64,000 bases of DNA from Panorpa germanica (Eukaryota > Arthropoda > Insecta > Mecoptera > Panorpidae), in assembly GCA_963678705.1 (NCBI GenBank), contig OY783220.1, positions 2,563,001 to 2,627,000 on the forward strand, read 5' to 3'. Positions within the stretch are counted from its first letter, which is position 1. Each line of letters begins with the position of its first letter. This document shows positions 1 to 13,167 of this stretch, piece by piece. A model generated the notes under the pieces. The model did no database searches, was not told the origin of the DNA, and worked only from the letters and a program-made list of their open reading frames with translations. The position numbers and the translations under genes were made by a program.

Positions 1-2881
1 TACTCAGTGAACATAGTCTGGTTTCCGATTGTTTATAATTTTGATAGAAGTTGATTTCCATGCATGGAGCCGCGGACCATCGATTGTACACCACTGACCT
101 AATATTTCATGAGTGTTTTATAACACATAGAGGTAATCAGACGCGCTCTTATGCTCATTTCTAAAGATAAATTTTCACTTTTCTGTTGTGACCTGGTGGC
201 ATCCGTTGTTGTAGTCGGGAGTCGCTGTAGGAACACCTGTTTGGCGTTGGGTTTCTGGTTTCTGGTTTCCTGCAACTGGTAACTGGTAGACGCGATGGCA
301 ACGAATTATACTCATAATATCGGTGAAATAACCGTTCTCTAGAAATCACTTAATACATTTTTTGTGTGTTATTATCGAGAAAGTATTACGAATAATGGTA
401 AATAAATGGTCAATTATGAGAACAAATACAAAGAACTGAGGTCTGGTCAGGTGTGGCTATGAACAAATCGTGGACGCAAGTTTACATTAGTTAAGCAAAC
501 AATGAAAAACTTAGCGCATTAATTAATATCAGCTGGTTTAATTTAACAAGCGATTAAAAGCAATGTTAAGAGCTATTGCTTCTAAAAATAATTAATTCAG
601 CGATACGAATTCTAAATTAACTTGTGTAAATTAATTTGTTTCGTATAAAATTGATTTTGATTTTATATAAGAATGTGTGGCAATAACATAAACCAAAGCC
701 TCATTCCCACTGCCTGTTTAGGTATTTAATTTACTGTTTTTATTTAAGTTCGATTGTATATGAAATAATTAAAATTGCTGTTTTTAATAACAATTAGTAA
801 TAGAAATTGTATTCACTTCTATATTTTTCAAAAACTAACATTAAACTTCTTTTAACCTGTCAACCTTAGGCAAGAAATATCACGCCAAATTATTTTCATT
901 TGATGACAAACTAATCAAAACAACGTCAATCATAAAAGAAAATTACTCTTATCTTTATCATTAGCGACGGCTTAATTTTTGTATTGAATTAAATTTTAGA
1001 TTAAATCTAAACAGATAATAAATCTACATATATTGGTATGGCACAATTTGTGCAATTATTATTCCATTAGTGCACTCGTATTTTCTGGCATAATTCATCA
1101 TCATCAGTCAGTCACATTATTCTCAAATTGAATATTCAATATGTTTTGCAGATATATGTACAATATAGTATTGCCAGTAATTTGCATTCTAATAAGTATA
1201 GAATGTATGTAATTATCATTCTATGACCTTACACGTCTTTACTGTATCTGATATCAAAGAGAATTAAGACCGCAGTGAACCAATGTGTACCCAAATGTCA
1301 TTACAGCTATTTAATTCTTACTCCCATCATTTATTCTTCAGTGACTTTAGACGTCTTAAATTTTTATTAAAACAGTTCTTTTTGGTCAGCTCTTCATTTC
1401 TTTCATGGCAGAGGCGCCCATGTATAATTTTACTTTTAATAAAATGTTGGATTCTCTACATACGATACTGGACGAGTATAAGGTGGAAACAAATTTCCTA
1501 TACGAATTAAAACAAAATAAGAACATTATAGTAAAGTAACATGCTATCAGTAAAACACAATTAATGTTTAAATTATGTTATTGAACATATACCTACGTTA
1601 TACGACAATAACAAAATCGTGCGTCCAGTGCGTGCTTAATAATAATTCATATTTTAATAATGATTAGAAAGACTGCGAAATTTGAAAGTTTATGTAATAA
1701 TAATTGAAAATAGACGTCTATTACATTTGTTTTAAAAATGAAATGAATAATTCGGCACAAGGTTAAACGATCTCGAATCTACTATTGTTTGATTTCGTTG
1801 ATTTGTGTGTTTGACGTTTCAAATATTATTTAATCCGCTTAATATTCTTTGTTGTATAAAAATTCTCATGTCTTATCGTGATTATTGTATAAGACCATAT
1901 CGATTCTGCAATATCATTTAGTTACAAATATAGGATAGTGTCTATTAAAGGTTGTTCTCGTTTGTTTGAAGTTTCTATATATGTATTTATATGTATGTAT
2001 TTATTATAGAAATCTATAGATTTTTTTTCCGCGTAGAATTAAAATCAGTTGTGTGTGCATGTTCATATACAGAAATCGCATTTATTCCTCAATGGAGTAG
2101 GCCTAAGCAGGATTTATGGTGGACTGCACCCTTTGCCCCACCCTCGGTACGCTTCTGTATAATTATATTGGCAACACACATTATCCTACACCGTAGCGAA
2201 ACCGTATTTTAGCCGGTCTCGCATAGTGTTATGCTATATTTTGAACTCTGATTTCATTAGACTCGTAGAAATACGATTCGGTTCATTTGTTATAAACAAT
2301 AAAGTGGAATTATAAATTGTAACAGAATATCTTGCTCAGAAATAGAATTACTCAATCCCGTTGTGAATTGTGTGTGTGTGTGTTATCCAATACCATCGAC
2401 GAGACGCATTGAATATAACAAATACGATCGAGTGTATTGAACGAGTATCGACTGTATCAGGTTATTACTACCATTAATTTCAGAAACGATATTAATCTTC
2501 TTGGGAAAACCGCAAAGACTTTTCCTTTTTTATCCAGCTTATTTTATTAGTTAATAATATAAAGTGTTAATTCCCTTTATTAATAGTAAATTATGTTTTT
2601 TATAGATAAGTTCTTTGTAGACTATACGAATCTATTTAATTATGTTTCATACACCTATTTTTATTGGTATATTAGAATCTTGTTTATTTGTTTATGTGTA
2701 GTAATGGCAATGAAGTCAGATTAAAAAAAAACTATTTTTAACTATTGTCACCCAGTAAACAATTTGGTGAAATTGTTTGGTTTCGAGTCACTCGTACAAT
2801 TCAATTCTAACGCTTTACAAGTTCTCTACCTGTCACAGATTTTGTGTTAGTTGTTAGAATTTTTTCATAATAATATTCTTT
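1..2881. other. Non-coding AT-rich stretch
   Basis: I see no supportable gene here. Open frames are short and have no family resemblance. A dispersed repeat copy lies at about 697-860 (related copies at 43062-43330 and, inverted, 25160-25370), and a short GT microsatellite lies near 2369-2382. The stretch may belong to an intron or the 3' flank of the minus-strand MICAL-like gene whose exons lie at 12980-22496. Confidence 0.6.
697..860 (+). repeat. Dispersed repeat, family G, copy 1
   Basis: The copy begins with AAAGCCTCATTCCCACTG and contains TAACAATTAGTAATAGAAAT. Both strings recur at 43064-43330 in the same orientation, and the second recurs inverted near 25200. There is no coding capacity. 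It is probably a degraded non-autonomous transposon; I could not define its ends. Confidence 0.6.
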
Positions 2882-3478
2882 CTTTTTCCAACATCATTCA
2901 TTAAGTAGCAGTTGTTTCTTTCTACTAGGATATATATTTTTTAGTACATTTTCATTCCAAAGTGAGAGAGAAACGATATGCGGTTAGACAAGTAAAATAT
3001 ATTTTTCACTTTTACACTTGTATACTTGTATAGTATTTTGTTCAGTACAGTATGTTTAAAGTATATGCTATCCTTTTTCAACAAATATTTCTTTAATGGT
3101 AATAGGCACACCCTGTCTCCCACAATCCCCGAATATAATGTGTTTAAACGAATACTCTAAGCAGCAATGGTAAGACAGAGGCTTTTTCCAACATCATTCA
3201 TTAAGTAGCAGTTGTTTCTTTCACACCAGGATATATTTTTCTTAGTTCACTTTCATTCCAAAGTGAGAGAGAAACGAGATGCGGTTAGACAAGTAAAATA
3301 TATTTTTCACCGTTACACTTGTATAGTATTTCGTTCAGTACAGTATGTTTAAAGTATATGCTATCCTTTTTCAACAAATATTTCTTTAATGGTAATAGAC
3401 AGACGCCATCTCCCTCAATCCCCGAATATAATGTATTTAAACGAAGATAGTATCCAGCGATGGTAAGACAGAAGTTTT
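2882..3478. repeat. Two-copy tandem duplication, 300-bp unit
   Basis: The block starting TTTTTCCAACATCATTCATT at 2883 starts again exactly 300 bases later at 3183. Similarity continues to GGTAAGACAGA at the end of each unit (about 3170 and 3470). The units differ by scattered substitutions and by one short indel around TTGTATACTTGTATAG, so the duplication is not brand new. Neither unit has a credible coding frame. Confidence 0.9.
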
Positions 3479-4189
3479 AAACCTAACGCAGACCTGCCGA
3501 TCGTGGATTTTTGAATCACCAAAACAATGTAAAAAACTAATATAACGAGTATTGTTGAAGATGAATAATATTCATTAAAAAAATCACGATCCGTACTAAA
3601 GATTACATCTATTTATTTCTTCATTTAAATATTTATATTTTGCAGACTCTAATTCCATTAGAATTCCATTAAGTTTTATACCCCTGCCATCCCTGACGAA
3701 GACAACAGGCCTTCAACTGTGTCAAGTTTATAACTCCGGTCATAAATCATAAACTGGAGTCGCTTTTAATTCGGCAGTGAACCGTCGTTACAATGTCTGT
3801 AACTCATAAAAAGGGCCTCTCCTATGAACGACTGAATAAAAAACGAACACGTTCCAGACAAAAAACTCATGATATGTAATAGAAATTAAGTAGAATTTAC
3901 TCCAAAATGTTTACTGGGCAATAATGGTACAGACTTCCTTTTTTTTCTTATCTTCTGCAATGCTTCCACATAAAAAATAGTTTCTTTCAATGAAAACTAC
4001 CTAATAATAACAAACAAATAAGTCTCTACATTAATTACTGCACAAGGATTTAAAAGTTATTGGTTAACATCTATGAATGAGAAAGAGAGAAGCTCTTATG
4101 TATACGTAGTATGAGAACAAACGAGACAGATATATAATTTTAATTTCATATGTTATGTGCGATAATAAAGATATTCTGTTGGCAGCGGC

Positions 4190-4497
4190 TGCTTGTGTGA
4201 TAATAGGTACAACTACTGAGATTATACTACAGACTGAGAACTTACTCGACGCATTTGTTCGAGTTCACATTCAAAATCGCAATCCTTCGTAGTTTACCGG
4301 CAAACTTTGGAAACATTTCTGTATAATAAAAATACTTCGCATGGCTTTAAAAAATAGCATCGTAATAAAAAAAATAATAAGTGGACGATACAATTACAAC
4401 ACATTTAGTACACTCATGTTACAATAACGTCAACTAATAAATGAAAATATATAAATGTTGGCATGTTTAAGTCGCATCAATGTGTACGAGGCATTAA
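4190..4497 (+). repeat. Dispersed repeat, family C, copy 1
   Basis: The copy carries the blocks GTGTGATAATAGGTAC, TTCGAGTTCACATTCAAAA, GGAAACATTTCTG, ACACTCATG, AACGTCAACT and TTTAAGTCGCATCAATGTG. The same blocks recur, in part inverted, at 13285-13560 with 13835-13882, 17065-17130 with 17345-17540, 21868-22120, 43440-43525 and 46895-46982. It is non-coding; the superfamily is unknown. Confidence 0.65.
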
Positions 4498-6299
4498 CTA
4501 ATTATCCGAATAAAAAATGCCAATTTCAACTTGTAAAGGTTTATTAGTTAGTTATTAGTAATTGGAGCAGAATTGACTGGTTCCCTAATAAAATCCGCAA
4601 AAAAAAACCGTCCATATCTTACATCTTCAATTTCATCACATAACACCTTAATCCACTTATCCTTACTAGTACATATGCGATAAGTGTTTACACAGTAGTA
4701 TATACATAAGAATAATATAAAACATAATTACTATTACCATTATTCATTTGTCTTTATACCCGTTAAATCGTTCACACCAGACTCGTGCTGATTTACAGCT
4801 GGCTGCATTCATCTTCTGAGCCTCTCAGCGCTTAAATAATCTAGCGTTTAGTGCAGACAGCATCGCAGGCACAGGCAATGAGCAATGAGAACAAATACAA
4901 ATGTGACACACTTAAAACCGTTTAACACACTTTATTATTATTAATTATTATACTACAAGTTGTTATTAAAACTATTACTACAGTGTGGATCAAAAGAAAT
5001 AATGTTGACACTGTTACAGGTGCATAACGCTGGCGCAAACTACTTGTTGTGGCTACTCCTCTAAAAATTTGTTTCTACCCAGAATAAATATATCAAAATT
5101 TTCAGTGATGATCAATTTGTGTGGAAAAGTTTGGATTCATTTTTTCTCCATTATTATATTTCTTAACTTTGTGAAGTTTTACACTTTATTGAACTGAAGG
5201 AATACAACTTTAAAATAATTTGAACAATAATATATACGTGTCATAATATTTATGTATATACAATTTGTATAATTTGGTTCTTATGACAGCTATTCATAAG
5301 ATTTATTTTATAATAATATAACTAATCAGATTAAGGCCTTTAGTTTAAAAAAAGTAATATCTTGCTAAATCACAGTACAACACCTACTGATAACAGGCAA
5401 AATATATGAAGCCATCCGATAAATGCACAACATCAAAGAACAATTGTAAGAAGTCATAACAGACGACCCAGTCAAAATTGCAGGACTAAGATCGGCGAAT
5501 ATAACCTAACAGTTGAAATCGTCATAAAACAAAAAAAATATGTAAAAGTAATTCTAATAATTGTATAAATTAGTAAGTCAATGAATAAATTAAAAAACGC
5601 ACAACACACAGTAGTATTTAAAACTACCATGAATACATAGGGTTTATATAATTTATAGGTGTAATCTCACATAAAATCGCTGTAAATTGCAAATTAGAAT
5701 AATTTCTTAAAGGTAACGTCCATATTCGGAAACTTCTTATCACATAAATTGTAGTGACGATCTGTACAAAGAATACTAAAATCTATTTGATACGATTCGT
5801 TCGATGCGGACCTATGAACGAACGTATATTTTAATTCACCAACCACGAAAAAAGCTTTTGTATTTCTGAGAAGAATAGAATGAAGTTCTTCATAGCTTTA
5901 AGTATATTTTTCGTCTTATATTACTGTGATTTCAACAACTATAGGTTATATCTCACATTAATTGTAATATAACAATTGTGTGTTTTGTAGATTTGCTTAT
6001 TATATGATTGGTGTATTTGTTTTTCATTTGGTGAATTCAAGTGTAATAGAAGCAATGCATTAACAGTGGATATTACTCAGCTACAATTATTTTAGTTTAA
6101 ACTTAAATATTTTCACTTCAGTTGAATTTGACTGCGTATGCGTAGAAAATGTATTGCCTGTAAAACACGAGATATAGTACAATACAGTTGATCTTATGAC
6201 GTAAAGTGCAATAAGTGACAACGAATATTGTTTATGTACTACATGTATTATATATAAATTAGATATTAAAGATAAATGTAGCCAATAGCCAACATATAC

Positions 6300-6545
6300 A
6301 TGGAGATAAGAAGAAGGAGAAACTTTGTTAGCAGAAGGAGTCGTGAAGAACGATTGCAAGAGAAGGTAAGAAACTAGATAGGTGCTGGAAGTAAGGATGA
6401 GATAGGACTGGAAGTAACTTTGAAAAGGCAGAAGAGACTTTAAAGAATGTTAAAAAGTTGTTAAACATTTGTAAAAGAAATGTAAACTGTAACTGTTGTT
6501 ATAAGGTCGTAAAGGCAGAAACAATAAAATACAATACAATACATG
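6300..6545 (+). mobile_element. 3' end of an R1/Jockey-like non-LTR retrotransposon
   Basis: This purine-rich segment ends with a LINE-like 3' tail: GTCGTAAAGGCAGAAACAATAAA followed by a short (ATACA)n run. The better-preserved element at 20264-21290 ends comparably with GTAAAGCCGAAAGGC and an (AAT)n run. It keeps only the 3' UTR and perhaps the last part of ORF2, a typical 5' truncation. The left boundary is approximate. Confidence 0.5.
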
Positions 6546-9500
6546 GAGATAAACTATTTGGTACCATTATTCAGAAAATAATTCTGAAACAAGTGACATA
6601 TCTCTAATTTGAGAAGATTATTACCATCCTGTACAACTGACTCTTCATATACTCAACGTTTGCATATGTTTTTATAATTAATTCATTTTGATATACATGA
6701 AACCATATCATTTAGTAGACTGTAATTATAATATCCAGTCTGTACAATTATTCAAATCGTTATTTATTAAATAAGGTTTACATGTAGAGCTTAATGTGTA
6801 TGTATTGCACATATACACTCAACGTACTATCAATTTATCACATATGTGTATTAGAGATTAGTTTTGTATTTACTTCAATGCATTACATTTTATATTCTTG
6901 AATTGGATTAGTAGGTTATATATAGGTAATAATAAAATCATAAACGTACGAGTAGTGGAGAAACTGACAGGTGTATCTGAAAGATAGTGGTGATTATTGG
7001 TACTTTGCAAGTCTGCGTGCACTGTCAAGAAATATATCACTTGGAGATTACTTTTATGTAAATTATAGGACAGTTGTTGACACTTTATGAGAATTAAGAT
7101 CAGTGCTTGTAGGATTAGGATAATTCATTATTATTACGTTATTTGTTATTACATAATAATTCATAAATAATATGGTTATAGCTTAAATATTAAAAACATG
7201 ATTCTTAAGATTTTTACATAAGATTTATACCAGGTATAAACTGAGAATAAATTTTATAACTGATTTATTTAAAGGCGATATAAGTACATACATAAAACAT
7301 CATAATTCCAATTAGAAATAAAAAAAAAATTCTAACGAGATCAATGTTTATTATAGATCATCTAGTGTTAAAGTCGTTTTTATTAAAGATCGATTCTAAA
7401 TATGCTTCATATACGATATTTTGGACCTAACTTAAAAATAATAACAATTCCAGACAACAAATGAAACCTAATCCTGAACAAATATCCCGATACAAACATA
7501 ATTTATTCGCGTGATCAATTATAACTGATTCTCATAAACTACGGTATCTTACCTACTTTATTACATTTACAAAATATTTTTCAAAGACATCGTAAAAATT
7601 TAAAATATTTTTTTAAATTTTATATAGTAAAATTATTTTGAAATTCGTGTTTTGTTTTTCTTTTTGAACCGTGTTATTTCGAATCCGTGTAGTACGAGGG
7701 TTAAGTGTACTTGCGTGAAACTATTTGCAACTTCCTGTCATTTTAATGTCAAATATAATGCATGAGAGTATATTGCATATAACATACTTTAAGAAATATT
7801 AACACACATTATGATTTAAAGCGCATGCGTATAAATCAACATATTTCGCTCGATGATCTTTCTCTGTCAAGTCAACCAACCAACCGTTGTATACAGTTAT
7901 CTTCGCTTAATAACATCTTACACGTTTATAATATCATACTTGACTCAACAATATACATATAAAATATACAACATCACATTACAGCGACATATACCTAGAT
8001 AGTCCAGTAAATATAATATTAAAAATTAAATATAAAGACAAATTTGACTTTACAAACTAAAAGAAATAACGTTTGTGCAAAGGCGCAAGAAAACAATACC
8101 AAACAAATTTAGAGACCCGTTGGAAGAATGGATTTTAAAAGAGTCTCTAAAAAATGTGTTTTTTTAAATATATTAAGAATCGACTGAAGTAGAAATAAGA
8201 ACAAACCTGAACTAATTCCGTATAATCTTATCCACACAAGCTTGATCCAGATTGGTTGTAAATGTAGTACTTAAAGAAAATTGTGGTATTCTCATAAATT
8301 CATTGACTGGTGCTGGCACGGGCATATATATAGATGTATATTCAAAATAAATTGCCAAACGAAGCCTGTTTACTTTTTTTAAAGAGAAGACTCGGTTTGT
8401 TATTTTGAAGGCTATATATAAATTCCTCCATAGAAGTTATTCATTGGATAACTTTAATCAATAACAAAATTATGTATGATCTTATTTATATTTATGTTTA
8501 TATAATATTTACATTGCATGATGGTATGGTATTTTCATTATTATTTAGTTATGCTGCTATCTCTATTAATTACTCTTAAATAATTAAACTGCGCCAATTA
8601 TTGTGTAGGTAGAATGGTAATTAATAAATATATGATAGTGATACACTATTTATATAAATTGAATTTAAAATATGCAAATATCTCTATCTAATATTATTTA
8701 AATGTCTCAATAAAAATATCATTTACGATTATAGCAAATTATGTAAATATTAATATAATATTTATATAAAATTAATACTTGTAAAAGTTTAATAACTTTT
8801 ACTAACACACAAAAAATGAATAATGTATTATATTTTGTTCTATGTGAATCCATAATTTTCCTGGACTGATATTCTTTGTAAGTCATGGAGCCATCGAGTC
8901 ACCAAGGAAGGAATATCTTTCAGTGTTTTTATGTAACAATTACATGTTTATATCAATGATGTAACGCAACAACTATAATGGGGTATTATATTGTAACTGT
9001 ACATTGTTTTAAAAGAATAAAAAAGATGAAATTGTTTGAGATTAATAGGACTAGAAGTATCAACCAGTACTTTGTTTGCTAGTACTAACACGGCAACGAT
9101 CAGTTAGTAAAACTAAGATAAGTGCCATTCAGACATTTACAAGCATATCTGTAGATCGTCTAAAACGGTATAGCCTACAGGTAAGTGAAAAGCTTATTGA
9201 AGTGGAGCATTTGTTTAAGTCACTAAAATAAATACATTTGGGTTGATAAAATCTTGGAACTACTCAATTTATATTATCAGTACTTTGTAAAGTATGTGAC
9301 TAATAATTTCCTAAATATTTTAGGTTAGAGCTAAATGAATGACATGGAATAACTACTAGATGATGTCATCTTGTGATAATGACATCCATGTAAACCTAAA
9401 CCTTCGTTGATATAAGCTACTCATGGGCGCCGACAAAAGGGTACGAGAAAATGTATTTGCCATGAACGAAAATATACAGAAAAATTTTAATTTAACGTTT

Positions 9501-10239
9501 GGAACCACCAAAGATGTACCTCGCTTCCCATATTTTCGTACCCATCTTAGCGTACAATTAATAAAAACTAAAAAGAATCAAAAAGTGTAACCGTTAATTG
9601 ACCTTGTGAAGTAGCTAATGTTGAACAAGCTAAAATAAATACGGTATATCTAATTTAAATAACAAAACTAATAACATATGGCTTTATGTTCATTTGTCCA
9701 GCAATTAACATGTGAAGATAATTGAAAAACATACGCACTGACAAGAACACTCCCCAAAAATAGTAATTGATTTGAAGAACTGTCACGGTAAATGTCAATA
9801 CGTTTCACAACTTAACGAGCCAACAAAAAACCGCCATTGTTAGTTAAATAATAAAATGTCACACAGATTTAAAAAATGAATTGCACAAGGATTTATCAAT
9901 TGACATGATGTAAATTATGAATAATTAAAAAAAAAAACTCAAGTAGAAAATTATTAAATTGTCTTTATCCTCCCAGCAGTAATAATAATAATAAGAAGAA
10001 GATAATAGATGTGTTGTAATAGATTTAAATAAGTTATTGTTTTCGTAATCGTATGTGGCAGATGTCAGTGTGTCATACTGTCGACTGTCGGCCCATCTGT
10101 CACGCTAAATATTTATGAACATTTTATAGGCTTTAATGCGCGTTCAATGTTCCATTACGAGAAGGCGGCGCAGCACTCACCCTTGAAAACGAAAACCCAC
10201 TGCGAATTCAATATGCAAATATAAAAGCAAAATGCGTTA

Positions 10240-10568
10240 TTAGGTCCTCCGCACACGAGTGGACTGATTGCAAACCAGCCGAGTCGTGTTTCCTGACTTT
10301 ATAGAATTTTTATCAATAATATAATTGGGATTTTATTGTGTCGTATTTGTATGTATTTAAATACTTTTGAATAGTATTTGTGGACATCTCCGCTCATGAT
10401 GTCACCATCAAAAGCATGCCACCAACCGTGCCCTGCGACCGAGATACACAGTCGCTGAAAACGTGTTCAAAACCAGTTTAGTTTCATTCGTGCCATGTGT
10501 TTTCTCTCACTCGTATACACGTGCGTTCTCTCACTAACAACACAGTTGCACTCTCATTCGGTTCATGT
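10240..10568 (-). mobile_element. MITE family D, copy 1 (one end lost)
   Basis: It starts with TTAGGTCCTCCGCACACGAG and runs through CTGATTGCAAAC, the terminus shared with the complete copy at 40016-40389, and is in the opposite orientation to that copy. It ends inside the element at CTCTCATTCGG, so one terminal repeat is missing. It is GC-richer than its surroundings but has no coding frame. Confidence 0.65.
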
Positions 10569-10696
10569 AATAAACAAGGAAAATCTCAAGGAAAATGTAA
10601 TAAATCTAAAAATCGAATGAATCTGATATGATCGTGTCATTAAATTGAAATGATTCGGGAATCTTAAAATGATGTACGGTCAGAAAATGGATATAA

Positions 10697-11025
10697 TCTT
10701 AATATATATAAATTACGTGTCACTGTGTTGTCCGCGATGGACTCCTAAACTACTTAACCGATTTTAATCAAATTTGTACACCGTCTCCAGTTTGATCCAA
10801 CTTGAAAGATAGGATAGCTTACATCTCAATTTATGATTGCAATATCATCTTATTGCAAATTATTTGTCTATTAATTATCTGTATATGACATATGACATCT
10901 GGCGACGATGATGGCGACATCTGTTGACTAGATTGAGTAAATATTCTGTTGACTAGATTGAGTAAATATTCAATAGATGGCGCTATGTAACGTTAGACAC
11001 AGCAACGCGTGGCCGGGACAGCTAG
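10697..11025 (+). mobile_element. Non-autonomous Helitron, copy 1
   Basis: The element starts with TC after an A and ends with CTAG before a T, the classic Helitron boundaries. The interior matches the copy at 58009-58284 over nearly its whole length (ACTCCTAAACTACTTAACCG ... GCAACGCGTGGCCGGGACAG). This copy has about 40 more bases at the 5' end and a perfect 25-bp tandem duplication at 10921-10970 (CTGTTGACTAGATTGAGTAA...). It has no Rep/helicase coding sequence and so depends on an autonomous partner. Confidence 0.8.
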
Positions 11026-12979
11026 TTATAAGATAAAAACTCGGATATTTTTATAAATAAAACAAAAGATCGTATTTTCCTTTGGAAAATCAATAGTAAA
11101 AAAGCTTAATCCGTCCCTGAATATACGTTGTATTTCTAAATGATAATAAATCTAAGAGGCATCATCTTGACACACATGTTTCCACGTGTCCACGCTTATG
11201 AATATTAAAATAATTGTTCAAATCATTATGACAATCTTCTCATATTCGAATGTTACTTTGTAAAAGCACCTGACTTTTGAATAAATTCAATTCACGATTT
11301 CAATGCGCATAACATCACTCAATGATGCTTAAAGAGCTGCAGATGCTTGATAACAAATACAACCGCTATACGATCATCACAGAAACATGCGAGAAAGACT
11401 CTTGAGGCATTTTCGTGTTTAATAATCATCATATTTATAACAAATACTCGAAACCGCTACACGAAGTGTCAAAACTATGTTATTATGTATATATCTCATC
11501 TCGTCTTGTCTATTATATAAACAACAGCTATTTTTGTAAACAAATTTAAAAAATGTTTTGTTTTTCTTATAATAAGATAATACTCTTTTTATTATGTTTA
11601 TAAAATGACGTCTAATTTAGGAGCTGCGCGAAATACTGAGATAGTTTTATCAAGTATTTGACACATTTCGTTATTTGTATTGTAAATATTTTCTTTATGA
11701 TATAATGTGTATTAATCACTGACATATCCACGCTAGTGTTAATGGAGGGAATTTTTCATCTATCAATTTTTCTTTAATTATATCCACCGTCTAGTTTATT
11801 AGTGAGACATTTTCTAAAAATTGAAATTTCAGTTCAGTATGCAGTTATAAGTAAAATTGTATCCTCTATCTGATGCAATACTCAGATAAAAATTTAATAA
11901 ATATCATGAACTCATAAATCGGTAATTTAATCTAGCATATATGAAGATCTATATTCTTTCCAAAAAAAAATTCAATAGTATTATACAAAGAAGATTATTT
12001 ATTGTAAGACACTGAAAATAATAACTTACAAGAAAAGTACGGAGGTGCAAGGGGAGTGAGAAAGAGAAAAGACTACTATGAAAGGAATGGCGGTAGAAGA
12101 TACAGAAAGAAGGAGGAAGAAATAAGGGAGCAGTGAGGAGCTAGAATTTAAAGAAAGAGATACAGCTTGTCCTGTCTTAGTTTTTAAATCTAATCGGTCC
12201 ATTGTTACTGTATACAAAATAAGAATAGCATCAAACCTCAGAAGATGATATGCAACATGTTGACCAACTTTTATCGTTATGATACTTAAAATTTAGGTTA
12301 GTAACAACTGTTATTAATGTAGTTGTGTTTCTTGCCATTGACATTGCCTAATTGTCAATGGAACACTTAATTGCAAAACCTTGTTCAACGGATAGAAATT
12401 TCAATTGTCCAAATATGGTAGGTATATACCACTTTTGTTTTAACTAGAGCAAATTCAAATTAACTACATGGGTGTATGTAATTAGTATAAATTTTATTCT
12501 ATCAAGCACCGGATGTTAATGTCGTTCAAATAATAGCTAATTAATAATCAAGCAAAAACAATGACCTTAATAAAGACAATATGCAAAATCATTGACAATC
12601 ATTAACTAAGCGCTTATTATTCATCGAAGCAGATTTTTTATATCTGGTGTTCAAGAAACTAATGAAAACTTACGGGTATTCCTTTATACTTTTGCAAATC
12701 TCTGTTTAGGTAGTCGGTTCCAGTGTTAAAAACGCATTACTGTACATAAGTTTTAGGTTAGTTTATCCTAATGCTATTTCAATGCACGTAGAATGAGAAA
12801 GAGAGGAGTAATGAATTCCTTTCACAAAATACAATCATTGTACTTATTAATAAAGTTTGATAAGGTTATCACATTAATTTATAAGTTAACATTTTCAGAT
12901 TGATCATTAAAAAAAAATCAATATATTCAATCAAATGTACCATATACATTTAATTAATAAAATAATTTAAGATTCTTAC
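11026..12979. other. Non-coding stretch next to the MICAL-like exon
   Basis: AT-rich, with no credible open frame except the LINE fragment at 12030-12175. Because the exon at 12980 ends in a donor site read leftwards, this stretch is most likely intron 2 of the MICAL-like gene. Confidence 0.55.
12030..12175 (+). mobile_element. Degraded fragment of the R1/Jockey-like LINE
   Basis: A purine-rich strip containing ACTATGAAAGGAATGGCG followed by AGAAAGAAGGAGGAAGAAA matches, with many indels, the start of the LINE tail at about 20308-20400 (ACTTTGAAAGGAATAGAATG...). All frames are broken. Confidence 0.5.
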
Positions 12980-13167
12980 CTTGTGAACCAGCAAATCTCT
13001 GATAAAACTGTGATAGATATGTGAGTATTGAGAGACGGTCTGGAACGGCGAATTCGGCCATATCCTCAGCATCCAACAATGCTGGGATATCCAAATGATG
13101 CTCAGCAACACGAAAAGCCAGCTCGTTATTTTTGTATACATTAGACTTGTCCAGACTATCAAAATCA
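12980..13167 (-). CDS. MICAL-like protein, coding exon 2 (second half of CH domain)
   Basis: Read on the minus strand, this 188-base exon is bounded by an acceptor (TTGTTACAG) and a consensus donor (CACAAG then GTAAGAATC). It enters in phase 2, completing an Ile codon begun in exon 1, and leaves after the first base of a codon. The peptide includes [20 protein letters not shown] and ends near [18 protein letters not shown]. This is the C-terminal half of a calponin-homology domain and closely resembles MICAL-like 1/2 and Drosophila Mical-like. Family members bind Rab GTPases and link recycling endosomes to the actin cytoskeleton; that role is inferred from the family. No LIM or bMERB exon is visible, so the gene continues to the left. 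A calponin or other CH protein is less likely given the ALLDAEDM and [10 protein letters not shown] signatures. Confidence 0.88.

Larger units (their letters stand above)
3479..10239. other. Non-coding stretch with scattered repeat fragments
   Basis: No gene is supported. It contains a family C repeat copy (4190-4497), a LINE 3' end (about 6300-6545) and a possible small inverted repeat at about 9424-9550 (GGGTACGAGAAAATG against CATATTTTCGTACCC). The rest is AT-rich DNA with frequent stops in all frames. I looked here for the LIM-domain exons expected downstream of the MICAL-like CH exons and found none. Confidence 0.55.

Noticed and set aside
161-349. Minus-strand frame with Thr/Gln-rich peptide considered as a MICAL-like linker exon
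   Set aside because: Contains internal short DNA repeats (GAAACCAGAAACC), no clear acceptor, and no LIM or other recognisable motif.
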